Assembly (NCBI GenBank): GCA_016713965.1
Contig: JADJOC010000009.1
Location: 1,364,001 to 1,428,000, forward strand
Source: Chitinophagaceae bacterium
Lineage (GTDB): Bacteria > Bacteroidota > Bacteroidia > Chitinophagales > Chitinophagaceae
Reading direction: 5' to 3'
DNA length: 64,000 bases
Part shown: one piece after another, positions 34,615 through 42,748 of the stretch
How the letters are laid out: each line of letters opens with the position of its first letter
Position numbering within the stretch: the stretch's first letter is position 1
Program-made: the position numbers and the translations under genes
Notes under the pieces: model-generated
What the model was told of the DNA's origin: nothing
The model's database searches: none
What the model saw: only the letters and a program-made list of their open reading frames with translations

Positions 34615-35899
34615 TATTTTGCTTTACGGTTTACTGCCTTAAATGACTCTTCGTATTTAATAAACTTGCTTTCGATTTTTGTACCTGTTTTAAAAGCATA
34701 CTTTTCTGCCCAGGCTTTCATCTGGTCAAGTTTGGTATTGCCAATTTTATCAATGGGTAAATTCTTTCCTTCTTTCTCAAACCACATAGCAAAAATTTCT
34801 GTGAAGCCAACGGGATGAAGTACTGTAATTTCAAAACCTTGCCTTGCTTCCGGGCCATTTTCCAATTCGGCTGTGGATACTTCTTTTTCAAACATGACCA
34901 TAGTTGCATCGCCCTGTTTTTTTACATCAATCTTGGTTTCTTCTGTAGCTTTGGATTCGGCAGCCTGGGTATCAATCTTTTTTTGGTTTTCAGCTTCACG
35001 TTGTTTTTTTTCTTCTTCCATCTTTTTTTGCCTGGCTTCATTTTCTTCAAGGCGTTTTTTTGCTTCAGCATCTTTCTTTGCCTTTTCTTCCAAAATTTTC
35101 TTTTCCTCAGCAAGTCTTTTTTTCTCTTCCAGTTCAGATTTTTTAGAAGGCAGCAAATCAATTAATTCATCTCTGTATAATGAAAGCTCTGTAACATAAT
35201 TATTAGCATATTCGGCATGCTTCAATTTTATAATTTCGTTTGTAAAAGTCTTTATATCATCTGCAGTATGATGAGCTGCATAAAGCCCTAAATTGAAATT
35301 GGAAAGTGCCTCAACTTTTAAAGCTGGATGGTAGCCCTTTAAAGTTGTACTCACTTCATCAATCGTTTCTAGCGTTATATTGTTAAAAGCAGTTTGTAGT
35401 TTTATTTTTATATCTCGCAAATAATCATTGTACTTATTAAAAAGCCTTTTTTCACACTCTGCCCGTAGATCTATTGCTTCTTTATCCTTAGCTGCTTTTT
35501 GTTCAGCTTCCCGGCGTTTGCGTTCTTTTTCGGCTGCTACTTGTTGTGCATAGGTATTACGATGAGATTGTATTTGCGATGGGATGGTACCGGCTTTTTT
35601 AGGATCAAGTTCATTTTCAACTTCTGTATACATTTTTTAAGTTGATCCATAATTTGAGTTACTGCAGCCCTGTTTTCTTTCATCGTTTTAGTAGCCGTAT
35701 TTACATTGCTGAGATAATTCATACAACGCTCGTCCAATTCAGGGTTCATACCTTCCTGCTGGATAGCAGTTAATATATTGGTACCTACCTGTATGGCTTT
35801 ATCTTTTTTAATTTGACTGGCCTGTAATATTTCCGGACCAGTTTTTAAAACTTCAATGGAGTTCTGGATAATTGCTACTTGATTATTTTCTGCTTGCAT
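34614..35899 (-). CDS. Coiled-coil early protein, one base missing
   Basis: Two frames (35899-35537 and 35633-34614) join into one 428-aa protein if one base is restored in the T6 run at 35633-35638 (A6 on the coding strand). The reading is then ...IMDQLKK MYTEVENELD.... The middle (about residues 260-330) is a continuous Glu/Lys/Ala coiled coil. The last 90 residues form a compact domain containing FTEIFAMWFEKEGK. It lies between RecT and the exonuclease. Proteins of this type accompany RecT in many Bacteroidota phages, role unknown. Confidence 0.6.
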
Positions 35900-35928
35900 T
35901 TTATAAAAAGTTAATAGTGAATAATGGG

Positions 35929-36855
35929 TTAAAAATTATCGTCATCAAATGATCTGCCTTTAGTTGGCGCTGCCGGCTTTTCTTCAACAAAAGAATTGTC
36001 ATCTACAGGTGAGGCAGTTGTTGCAGATTGTGTGGCCGGCTGTTGAATTTGTTTGGCTTCTTCATCTAATCCATAAATATCTTCATGCACTACTTCTGCA
36101 TCTTCATCTACTGTATCGGATGCCAAGGCAGTAAATTTTGATTTTTCCAGTATTCTTAATTTGGGATAATTTTTAAATGCATGCTTAATTGTTTTGGCCT
36201 GCACCATTCCCGGTAATCCATCTGTCCAGGCTTTACTATTGGGGTCTTTGGAAAATTTGCGCAGCTTCTCAATTTCTGGCATTGTCAGTACTTTATAATC
36301 TGCGCTATCATCATTACGTGTTATTCGTAAATAGCATGCAATGATAGTATCGCTTTTGCGAGGTATGGTCGCTTCATGGTCTACGAATAATTGACCATTA
36401 CGGGTACCAGTTTTAAAAATATCACCTTCATACACCAATACCGGGTTGTCGGCATATTTAATCTGGCCTTGCTGCATGCGTAGTAATAATTCACCCTGGC
36501 CGCTTATTTGTAGCTGTGCTCTTTTTTCCCAGTTATTATCACCTTTTTTTACATTATAAGGAACTAAGTAAACATGCTTCATAGTTGGATCGAAGCTTAA
36601 CCCGTTTACTGCTACATCTAAAAAGCAGCCATATAAACTTAACTTGCTGCATTCAGCGAGCTTGGCATTTTCCTGTAGCAATTTTGCAAAGTGAAATTTC
36701 TCTGCTTCATAATATTTTTCTCCACTTTTACCATTGAATGTTACATACAGTTTTTTAAATCTGTCTGCTACTTCAGGAAGGTTTACAATTTGAGTGGGGG
36801 AAGTAGTATCTAATTTTTGGATTATTGATACTTTTTGTTCTACTTTTGTACTCAT
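35929..36855 (-). CDS. recT: RecT-family single-strand annealing protein
   Basis: 308 aa. The N-terminal region has KFHFAKLLQENAKLAECSKLSL and an LDVAVNGLSFDPTMKHVYLVPY core, with LQISGQGELLLRMQ strands, the RecT/Bet-like annealase signature. An acidic, Asp-rich tail ends FDDDNF, typical of annealases that contact SSB. Works with the Exo VIII-like nuclease two genes downstream. Confidence 0.85.
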   Translation of the reverse strand: MSTKVEQKVSIIQKLDTTSPTQIVNLPEVADRFKKLYVTFNGKSGEKYYEAEKFHFAKLLQENAKLAECSKLSLYGCFLDVAVNGLSFDPTMKHVYLVPYNVKKGDNNWEKRAQLQISGQGELLLRMQQGQIKYADNPVLVYEGDIFKTGTRNGQLFVDHEATIPRKSDTIIACYLRITRNDDSADYKVLTMPEIEKLRKFSKDPNSKAWTDGLPGMVQAKTIKHAFKNYPKLRILEKSKFTALASDTVDEDAEVVHEDIYGLDEEAKQIQQPATQSATTASPVDDNSFVEEKPAAPTKGRSFDDDNF

Positions 36856-36929
36856 ATTAAATTTTCTTTTTTAAAGCAGGTGTTTGTAGCGCCTGCTTTT
36901 TTATTGTTAATGAATAATTGCTTTAGAGA

Positions 36930-36956
36930 AAAAAAGCCGGCCATGAACCGACTTTT
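36930..36956 (-). terminator. Terminator upstream of recT
   Basis: On the minus strand AAAGTCGG and CCGGCTTT pair (one G-U) around a 7-nt loop, followed by a run of T. It lies downstream of the acidic 22-aa frame and 75 bases before recT, so recT probably has its own promoter or is reached by antitermination. Confidence 0.55.
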
Positions 36957-36987
36957 AATTTTAAAATCCTTGTTCTGTACTTTCAAT

Positions 36988-37056
36988 TCAGGCATTATCA
37001 TCGTCATCTTCTTCTTCATCACCTGGGCCAAACTTTAAAATGTTTGCTTGCTTCAT
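36988..37056 (-). CDS. Possible 22-aa acidic peptide
   Basis: ATG 37056 opens MKQANILKFGPG followed by ten residues that are nearly all Asp/Glu. A terminator follows directly. The placement between gene and terminator is suggestive, but the frame is very short and could be chance. Confidence 0.3.
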   Translation of the reverse strand: MKQANILKFGPGDEEEDDDDNA

Positions 37057-37107
37057 TTTGATTTTGTTTTATTGTTAGGAAAATTGTTGCCATTGATTGT
37101 AAAATTT

Positions 37108-37242
37108 GGGAGGGCTTTTTAGTTTACGAAACAGTAATTGCCCTCCCTGTCCACAGGTCCTTATCTAACCTGATTTTCCATATACCTATATTTGATTAAA
37201 GAACTTTTTAAAATAAACCTGCTGGTGTAGAAACACCGCAGG
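37108..37242 (-). other. Structured noncoding stretch with two strong hairpins
   Basis: The 200 bases between the 22-aa frame and the 128-aa gene hold no other frame. They contain GGGAGGGC at 37108-37115 pairing with GCCCTCCC at 37140-37147. A second hairpin at 37218-37242 pairs CCTGC with GCAGG and GGTGT with ACACC. The second, read on the minus strand, is followed by TTTATTTT and can terminate the upstream gene. The first has a 24-nt loop and no T-tract, so it may be a small RNA or operator. Confidence 0.45.
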
Positions 37243-37259
37243 GTATATCCGTGCCTAAC

Positions 37260-37646
37260 CTATGAAAACTGAGGTGAAAAAAGAGATTGGGTTAATTCAA
37301 TTGATTCTTTTCTGTTATCCCATATCTTTATTAATTTATTTACATCTTGATCGAGTGATAATCTATCTTTTACTTTGGAATAAGTTTTTTGAAACCTGCT
37401 AATAGAATAAACTGCATTGTCTAACTGCCATTGGTTTTCGGATTTACTAATTCGTTCTGCAGCATTTTTAAAATCATTTTTGTAAGCCTTCTCCAAAACA
37501 TCCGGACTCACTTCTTTTATATTTTTCTTTTTAGAAATCATTAGCTTAAAAAAAAGGATTAAGGAAAATATTATTATAATGCAGAAGAAAATCCAAATTA
37601 CATTTGTTGTGTAGTGGTCAAATTGTAATACTTCGTAATTGTTCAT
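37260..37646 (-). CDS. Single-pass membrane protein, early module
   Basis: 128 aa with one membrane helix at residues about 15-35 (VIWIFFCIIIIFSLILFFKL), followed by a basic stop-transfer segment and a soluble helical domain. No signal peptide. It lies between the repressor region and recT, where lysogeny or exclusion proteins often occur. Function unknown. Confidence 0.55.
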   Translation of the reverse strand: MNNYEVLQFDHYTTNVIWIFFCIIIIFSLILFFKLMISKKKNIKEVSPDVLEKAYKNDFKNAAERISKSENQWQLDNAVYSISRFQKTYSKVKDRLSLDQDVNKLIKIWDNRKESIELTQSLFSPQFS

Positions 37647-37666
37647 TGGGTTGATTTTTTGAGTGA

Positions 37667-37882
37667 TTAAAATTTATTTTTATTGGCTTTAAGAATGCTT
37701 TGTCTACGTTTAGTTATTAGGGCAGCTTCTTGCTGGGCAGATAATATTTTTTTCTTCCCCCTTTTAGGAGCTGGTGCGTAGAAACGCTCCAGTTCACTTC
37801 TTAGCCTCGTGGCTTTTTCGTTAAACACCATAGCCCACGCTTGGAGTTCAATTACTTCATTAATTATTTTTTGAGGTATCAT
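37667..37882 (-). CDS. Small basic helical early protein
   Basis: 71 aa. An N-terminal helix (IINEVIELQAWAMVFNEK) precedes a strongly basic C-terminal half with APKRGKKK and TKRRQS. Probably DNA- or RNA-binding by charge. It follows the Cro-like gene by six bases. Confidence 0.45.
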   Translation of the reverse strand: MIPQKIINEVIELQAWAMVFNEKATRLRSELERFYAPAPKRGKKKILSAQQEAALITKRRQSILKANKNKF

Positions 37883-37888
37883 TAGTTA

Positions 37889-38176
37889 CTAGTTTTCAGT
37901 TAACAACTCACTTTCATTTGAAACATTCATGATATTTTTAATGACTTGTAAGGGTGCATACTGCGTAAGTTTAGGGTCATTATTTCTAATATATTTTTTT
38001 ACAGCTTCTTCGCCTACGCCCATGGCAAATGCAATTACAAGCCTGTGACTGGTACAGTTGATAACCTGCAATACCTCTTGTTTAAGTTTTGTTGTTTTTT
38101 TGCTACCTTGCCTGCTGGCATTATATTTGTCATGTCGTTTGTCATTGTGAATACAAAAATGTGAATATAATTTCAC
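37889..38176 (-). CDS. Cro-like early regulator
   Basis: Up to 95 aa. The core KLKQEVLQVINCTSHRLVIA and FAMGVGEEAVKKYIRNND resembles a small HTH DNA-binding protein, and the gene is divergent from a typical repressor. The ATG at 38176 lies inside an operator palindrome, and the first 15 residues look unnatural, so the true start is probably further in. A missing base near the start is also possible. Confidence 0.5.
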   Translation of the reverse strand: MKLYSHFCIHNDKRHDKYNASRQGSKKTTKLKQEVLQVINCTSHRLVIAFAMGVGEEAVKKYIRNNDPKLTQYAPLQVIKNIMNVSNESELLTEN

Positions 38177-38210
38177 ATTTCCAAATGATTTGTGATATTT
38201 TTTTCACAAA
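38160..38210. promoter_or_regulatory. Divergent lysogeny-switch operators
   Basis: Two palindromes lie between the divergent regulators. TGTGAA-6-TTCACA is at 38160-38177 and TTTGTGA-8-TCACAAA at 38189-38210. Both share the half-site TTGTGA/TGTGAA, so one repressor dimer probably binds both. A further TTGTGAA half-site lies just to the left. This is the arrangement of a phage immunity region. Confidence 0.65.
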
Positions 38211-38628
38211 CAAAATAACTAAAGTGGAAAATGCTATAAAATTTATAAGAAAGAAGTTTAAACTAACACAAGATGAATTAGCTGAAAAGTTAAGCGTGTC
38301 AAGGGAATTAGTAAATAAAATGGAGGGGGGCAAAACTCCTATATCTCATAAAAATATTTATAAAATAAAGGAGTTGTTTGATTTTGATGTGAATAATTTA
38401 TCACATCAAAATATAGATGTTGAAGTAGATATTAATAAATCGATTAGTTATTTATATGAAACAGTCATATCCCAACAAGCAGAATTGAATGTCTTGCGTG
38501 TTATTGTTGATAATCTTGCCGCTGATGTGAAAGGAATTTCAGTGAGCTTAGTATCCGGCGATACGAAGAAGGCGATAAAGGAGGAAAAAGACCGGCTTTT
38601 CGACGAATTTTTAAACAAACGGAAATAG
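38185..38628 (+). CDS. XRE-family phage repressor
   Basis: 147 aa from ATG 38185. The HTH is clear: IRKKFKLTQDELAEKLSVSRELVNKMEGG, then a helical C-terminal half without a LexA-type peptidase motif. The ATG lies inside the operators; a GTG at 38224 giving VENAIKFIRKKFKLTQDE is an attractive alternative start. No S24 peptidase is present, so induction would not be by RecA-stimulated self-cleavage. It probably represses the minus-strand early operon. Confidence 0.75.
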   Translation: MICDIFFTNKITKVENAIKFIRKKFKLTQDELAEKLSVSRELVNKMEGGKTPISHKNIYKIKELFDFDVNNLSHQNIDVEVDINKSISYLYETVISQQAELNVLRVIVDNLAADVKGISVSLVSGDTKKAIKEEKDRLFDEFLNKRK

Positions 38629-38749
38629 CAGATTTGTTTTTTTTTGTTTTCATTATATTGGATTTATGGGATTAAAAATCGAAAATAAGATTTTTGCTAA
38701 AATGTTTAGTAAAGTGTGAATAAAAAAATGGCGCAGACAATTAGCATCG

Positions 38750-38856
38750 GTTAAGAGGTACGACTAATACCCACAAGCCCAAATACTAAAGCCCACGCCA
38801 AAGCATGAGCGCTCATATTTGCTAGGCTTGTTAAAAAAGTTAGTCGTTTTCTTAAC
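38750..38856. repeat. Nested inverted-repeat structure
   Basis: Three arm pairs share nearly one centre: GTTAAGA (38750) with TCTTAAC (38850), CGACTAA (38761) with TTAGTCG (38840), and CAAGCC (38774) with GGCTTG (38825). Inside them is the 12-bp palindrome ATGAGCGCTCAT (38805-38816). The surrounding 38629-38958 interval contains no credible gene. It could extrude a cruciform or be a folded single strand, as in replication origins or recombination sites. Confidence 0.6.
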
Positions 38857-38958
38857 CCGCAATGCGAACGCAAAAATTTTATTGCTGCAAATGTAAAATC
38901 CTATTTTTGAATTAAAAAAAGTAATTATACTAATAAAATATAACGTAAAAATACTATT

Positions 38959-39222
38959 ATGGATCGGCAAATTAGACTTTACATTTTTGTAGCTGTTCTA
39001 GTGATTATAGCTATAATTATTATATATTATTTTTTTCGAGCATCAAAATCTCATACTACTAAAGTATCAAAACTTAAAGAAGACTATCAATTAGCTTTAC
39101 GAGATAATAATAAACAATTAGCATTGAAATTAGGTCGTGAATATTATTCAGCTTTAAGAAATGGTACATTAACATTATACGATGAACAAGCAATAGCTAA
39201 TGATTTAGCATCTATTCAATAA
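38959..39222 (+). CDS. Small membrane-anchored protein
   Basis: 87 aa with one N-terminal membrane helix (residues about 8-26, FVAVLVIIAIIIIYYFF) and a short soluble helical tail containing EDYQLALRDNNKQLALKLGR. First of three short plus-strand genes at the right end of the prophage. Function unknown. Confidence 0.55.
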   Translation: MDRQIRLYIFVAVLVIIAIIIIYYFFRASKSHTTKVSKLKEDYQLALRDNNKQLALKLGREYYSALRNGTLTLYDEQAIANDLASIQ

Positions 39223-39242
39223 TTAAGAAACATAATACCATT

Positions 39243-39458
39243 ATGAAAAAAATACTATTCGGTTTGATTTGCATTATTGCATTATCTATAAGTTGTAAAA
39301 AAACTGATACAAGCGGTTGTTGGCAGTGTGAAGACAATCAGGGTAATTATCATGGTGAATGGTGTGGGGAAAATGAAGGAGAGGCTTATAACAAAGCTAA
39401 AGCTAGTAATTACGGTGGTACCATTGAAAATTTTAGACAGTATTGCAAAAAGAAATAA
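39243..39458 (+). CDS. Small lipoprotein
   Basis: 71 aa. The lipobox ALSISC at residues 13-18 follows a short hydrophobic signal, so the mature protein would begin at Cys18. The mature part has cysteines in CWQCED, EWCGE and near the end, suggesting disulfides outside the cytoplasm. The stop shares a base with the next start (TAATG). Lipoproteins of prophages often alter the surface of the lysogen. Confidence 0.6.
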   Translation: MKKILFGLICIIALSISCKKTDTSGCWQCEDNQGNYHGEWCGENEGEAYNKAKASNYGGTIENFRQYCKKK

Positions 39459-39769
39459 TGCCCAAAAAAGTAAGAACATATCAAGAAAATTTTATTGCAG
39501 CTGTAAAATATTACATGGCTGAAAATAACATTAGCCATATAAAAGTTGCATCCAGAAAACTTAATGTTGGCTATATGGCCCTTTATAAAATAATGAATGG
39601 TACCAATGGCCCATCCGTTGAAATGTGTATTTTATTATGTAAGAAAGCAGGATTCAGTGCCAATTGGTTATTGTTGAATAAGGGAGAAATTTATATTAAT
39701 GATGAAGAAAGTCTATCTAAAATTTTTACAGAATTAAAAGATTTAAAACATAAATTAAAAATAGGGTAG
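39458..39769 (+). CDS. XRE-like HTH protein
   Basis: 103 aa from the ATG in TAATG. Residues about 8-65 read as a helix-turn-helix: FIAAVKYYMAENNISHIKVA, SRKLNVGYMALYKIMNGTN, then FSANWLLLNKGEI, the usual end of phage XRE domains. It is co-translated with the lipoprotein, so it may regulate that pair or act as a second immunity regulator. Confidence 0.65.
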   Translation: MPKKVRTYQENFIAAVKYYMAENNISHIKVASRKLNVGYMALYKIMNGTNGPSVEMCILLCKKAGFSANWLLLNKGEIYINDEESLSKIFTELKDLKHKLKIG

Positions 39770-39919
39770 AGGCCTTTGCTGTCAATATTTTCAAGGTTTC
39801 ATTTTGCCTCTAACAAAATAGTTAATACCGTTAACAAGGTATTGAAATTTTCGATTTTTATTATTTATGAAAGCCGCCACAGGCATCGATTGTAAAAAAT
39901 TAAAAGTGTATTCAGCGTT

Positions 39920-39962
39920 CTACGGATCAGAAGGTTTTAGGTTTGAATCCTAACGCGGTCAC
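39920..39962 (+). other. Attachment junction: 3' fragment of tRNA-Arg(ACG)
   Basis: CTACGGATCAG followed by the T-arm (TAGG, loop TTTGAAT, CCTA) and acceptor strand CGCGGTC-A is the 3' 42 nt of a tRNA-Arg with anticodon ACG. The 5' half is absent. The last 16 bases, ATCCTAACGCGGTCAC (39947-39962), recur exactly at 59794-59809. The longer tRNA match on the left side suggests that it is the right end of the prophage, while the 16-bp match is the core used by the next element. Confidence 0.75.
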
Positions 39963-39975
39963 AACTAACATTTAT

Positions 39976-40011
39976 AAAGTCTTGATAGTTAACGCTTTCA
40001 AGGCTTTTTTG
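39976..40011 (+). terminator. Terminator just inside the element's left end
   Basis: AAGTCTTGA pairs with TCAAGGCTT around a 12-nt loop, followed by T6. If the element lands in a tRNA gene this hairpin replaces the gene's own terminator, matching the hairpin present after the right-hand core. The rest of 39963-40324 holds an Int-arm-like repeat and a 22-codon frame at 40141 that I do not trust. Confidence 0.6.
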
Positions 40012-40021
40012 TTTTTATGTT

Positions 40022-40037
40022 AAAACAATGCTAAAAC
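40022..40037 (+). repeat. Integrase arm-site candidate, left copy
   Basis: AAAACAATGCTAAAAC occurs here, 60 bases inside the left core, and again at 59664-59679, 115 bases inside the right core, in the same orientation. Exact 16-bp repeats near both ends of an integrated element are what arm-type binding sites of tyrosine integrases look like. Confidence 0.55.
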
Positions 40038-40324
40038 TTTTAAGTAATGCCATAATAGTATAGGATAACAGAAATACTGAGTTCTGATTATTTTTATTAT
40101 CTGGGCATATAATCTGGGATTTATAAACAAAACACAGAAATGGAAAAAACTATTTCTAAAGATAAGGGGGTAGTAAGGGAGGTTGTTGAAGATGGCGGGA
40201 GGAGTTAAACTGCCCTTTACTTATTAAATATATAGTTGATTTGAAATTCTGATTGGTAGAAAATATATTCTTAGAGTAATTTTTAATATAAATTCTTGAT
40301 TAAATTGTATTAAAAATATTGAAT

Positions 40325-40696
40325 ATGGAAAATCCCTTCGAAATTATTATCCAAAAACTCAATTCAATAGAAAACCTTCTTAAAAATATTCCTAAGGTAA
40401 AAAATGAGCCCATACCTGCACCTGTAAATGAAGTTTTAACCTTTACGGAAGCTACTAAATATATAAACCTATCTAAGTCAGGGCTATATAAGAAAACCGC
40501 TAGCAGAAGTATCCCGCATTTTAAACAAAGTAAAAAGCTTTATTTTAAACGAAGCGAGCTAGATGATTGGATGACACAATACAGGATTAGCACAAAAGAT
40601 GAGCTTGAACAGAAAGCTATGGAATATATGACCAAGAGATTTTCAGGTAATGTACTGAAAAATGGTTGGTGGATTTTTCCAAGAAAATTCTTATAA
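40325..40696 (+). CDS. Excisionase/AlpA-type HTH protein
   Basis: 123 aa. A coiled N-terminus (IIIQKLNSIENLLKNI) precedes a MerR-like HTH_17 domain: LTFTEATKYINLSKSGLYKK, HFKQSKKLYFKRSELDDWM. This domain is typical of excisionases and element regulators in Bacteroidota integrative elements. The ATG at 40325 is preferred to an upstream TTG. It sits at the opposite end of the element from the integrase and probably directs excision or regulation. Confidence 0.7.
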   Translation: MENPFEIIIQKLNSIENLLKNIPKVKNEPIPAPVNEVLTFTEATKYINLSKSGLYKKTASRSIPHFKQSKKLYFKRSELDDWMTQYRISTKDELEQKAMEYMTKRFSGNVLKNGWWIFPRKFL

Positions 40697-40720
40697 TGCG
40701 TCATCTAATCTGAAGAGGAA

Positions 40721-40803
40721 ATAAGCTCTGGTGGAGACCAACTTATCAGCAATAAGATTAGAGCTTATACTGAAAAAGAGCAGCGTTTTGCTGCTCTTTT
40801 TTA
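40721..40803 (+). terminator. Inverted repeat plus strong terminator
   Basis: ATAAGCTCT (40721) pairs with AGAGCTTAT (40760), then a perfect intrinsic terminator follows at 40775-40803: AAGAGCAGC, loop GTTTT, GCTGCTCTT, T-run. The second ends the HTH gene. The first hairpin directly before it could be part of a small structured RNA or of the adjacent insertion sequence end. Confidence 0.65.
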
Positions 40804-40829
40804 TGCATTTTCTGGTAAGCCCAATGGCT

Positions 40830-41807
40830 TTAAAACTCATTTTTGTTAGAAAAATATACATACCACTTAATAAAGTTGATTCTGTTTTTTGGAGTAAGAC
40901 CCCTGTGTAAATCTAAATGATTTTTTAAATGGCTAAAGTAACCTTCTATGCCATTTGTTGTATGAGGTATTTTTGGGTTAGATAAGTAATGAAACATATT
41001 AGGTAAAGCTCTTTTTATGGTAAAATAGGATCGCCTTAATAATTTGTGAGTGTACCAATATCTTTTAAATTTTCCTTAAATGTTTTCTCATTAATATATA
41101 CCTTATGTATTACATACCAGTTATCAAGTTGTTTAATCCAAAACAACTTATCATTGTGTGTTTTTATTCTCAACAGCATTAAAATTAAACCTCGAAGTTG
41201 CTGGCCTGATTCATGCTTGGGATAAGCGTGTAAGCCACAACAGGCACATACGCTGGATATGGACAAGGCAACGCTGCACTTTAACATCAGATATAGATTT
41301 TTTGATTGCTTTTAATATGCTTTTATGGCCATCGGTGGTAATACTTTCTAATTGTAATCCTAAGCGAATAAGGTTATCTAAATCCTCTTTAATTTCTACA
41401 TAATGTTCTCCATCAGAAAATCTGATAAGCTGTGTATATCCATCTAAATCATCCTGGTAAGCCAATAAACAAAACTTTTTTAAAATAAGTAGCATCTATT
41501 CTAAGATTTACCTGGCCTCTTTTAATAATTTTTATCTGAGGCGCTTGCTCAAGTAGCGTATAAAATGTTCGTTGAAGTGTATCTATTGAATAACCACTGT
41601 CCCTTGATAATGTCTTATAAGTTTGTCGTTCCAATACCCATTTTTTAAACCAGGTAAACCGATTTTTTATACGCTGTTCTTTCCTGTTAGAGGTAAATAA
41701 AATCCCGCAATTTTTGCACTTAAATCTTTGTTTACCATGGCGTTTTCCCCAGCCAATTACCTTCAGCTGCCCACATGACCAGCATCGCTTTTTTTTGAAA
41801 TGTTCAT
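40830..41807 (-). pseudogene. Broken transposase, IS256 family Zn-binding variant
   Basis: The fragments read in order: CWSCG ... FKCKNCGILF zinc ribbon, then LERQTYKTLSRDSGYSID, VNLRIDATYF (first catalytic Asp), and LESITTDGHKSILKAI (second Asp). CLVHIQRMCLLWLTR and a C-terminal end ending FSNKNEF follow. Reading frame changes occur at the A8 run near 41785, near 41470 and near 41220. About 326 aa when joined, normal for this family. It is decayed or error-damaged and probably inactive. Confidence 0.7.
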
Positions 41808-41816
41808 AAAAAATAA

Positions 41817-41846
41817 AAGTTTGATGAAACGTGTTTCATCAAACTT
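41817..41846. repeat. Perfect 14-bp palindrome beside the transposase
   Basis: AAGTTTGATGAAAC, a GT spacer, then GTTTCATCAAACTT: a 30-bp hairpin ten bases before the transposase start. It may be an IS regulatory hairpin that blocks outside transcription, or the former IS end. The next 230 bases, to 42081, contain no gene I can support. Confidence 0.6.
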
Positions 41847-42081
41847 CTGTCAAATCTTTTACTATAATACTTCTTAGCAGTTTTTAACAACCATTTTTCA
41901 GTATTATACCTTTATTAAATAATAGCTATTTTCAATTATAGAACAAGCTCTACATAACAAAGTTGTAGACCTTTGGAATAATGCAGATAAAAGCCTTAAA
42001 ATTATATATTATCTATAAATCTTATAGCCAATATTGTTTTTTGTGCTTTACTTAAATACCAACCTAATAGCTAGAAAATTT

Positions 42082-42714
42082 ATGAAAACTAAAGTACATG
42101 ATTTTTTGAAGAGGATTATAAACTGGTTACAGAATCTATCTAAAAAACTTTAAAATAAAGAAAATGAGGAATTACCATATAATTCGCTCTCACCGATAAA
42201 TAATGCAGATATAGAAAATGACTACAAGAAATCATTGGAATGGGCATTAGCTAATAGAAAAAAACTGGATATAAAGAACATTGCTTTAAATGGCCCATAC
42301 GGATCAGGGAAAAGTAATATTTTAAAAACATATAGCACCAGTTATAAAGGAAATGATTTACATTTTTTGAATATTTCTTTGGCAACTTTTAAAGAAGAAG
42401 AAAAACCAGACATAAGCTCAAAAGATGAATTATTAAGATTAATCGAATTAAGCATATTACAACAGATTTTTTATCATGAAGAAGATCATAAAATACCTGA
42501 CTCTAGATTTAGGAAGATTAAAAATTACACCCCTACTAATTTAGTATTTACAACGTTAGCTCTATTTCTTATAATTGTTTCAGCCTTGTATCTTATCCAA
42601 CCTAATCTTGTTGAATCTCTTTTAAAAATAAAATTTAATTCAAGGGTAGCTCACTTCTTGCATTATACTTCTTTAGTATTTACAACTGTGTGTTGTACCG
42701 CATACCTTTATTGA
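42082..42714 (+). pseudogene. Truncated YobI-like P-loop NTPase
   Basis: One frame from ATG 42082 is interrupted by TAA at 42151. It otherwise reads KTKVHDFLKRIINWLQNL, ENEELPYNSLSPINNADI, then Walker A NGPYGSGKSNIL and LHFLNISLATFKEEE. This is the N-terminus of YobI-family NTPases, which are over a thousand residues long. Two hydrophobic segments follow and the frame ends at 42714 inside a 25-bp repeat shared with 45499-45523. The gene has lost most of its length at that repeat. Confidence 0.65.
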
Positions 42715-42718
42715 GCAA
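42694..42718 (+). repeat. 25-bp direct repeat, left copy
   Basis: TGTACCG then CATACCTTTATTGAGCAA. It matches 24 of 25 bases at 45499-45523, with weaker similarity for another 30 bases (both continue to an ATATTTCAAAYAA motif). The two copies bracket the displaced Rhs tip and its two lipoprotein genes, and this copy marks the point where the YobI-like gene is cut. Confidence 0.65.
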
Positions 42719-42748
42719 ATTATGTATGGCTGATATTTCAAACAAATT

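Noticed and set aside
34815..35199. Phe/Ser-rich plus-strand frames at 34.8-35.2 kb
   Set aside because: They lie antisense to the Glu/Lys coiled coil of the recT-linked protein; poly-Phe/Ser composition is the expected complement.
38750..38856. Retron or integron attC site
   Set aside because: No reverse transcriptase or integron integrase is nearby and the arms do not match attC consensus boxes well.
38764..38970. 68-aa minus-strand frame over the inverted repeat
   Set aside because: It runs through the nested hairpin and overlaps the start of the plus-strand membrane-protein gene; its composition is not convincing.
1..39900. Mu-like transposable phage
   Set aside because: A Mom-like and a MuF-like gene are present, but no MuA/MuB-type transposase was seen and the end lies in a tRNA fragment. 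Both genes also occur in non-transposing phages.
41036..41634. Three separate small genes at 41.0-41.6 kb
   Set aside because: They are consecutive pieces of one frame-broken transposase.
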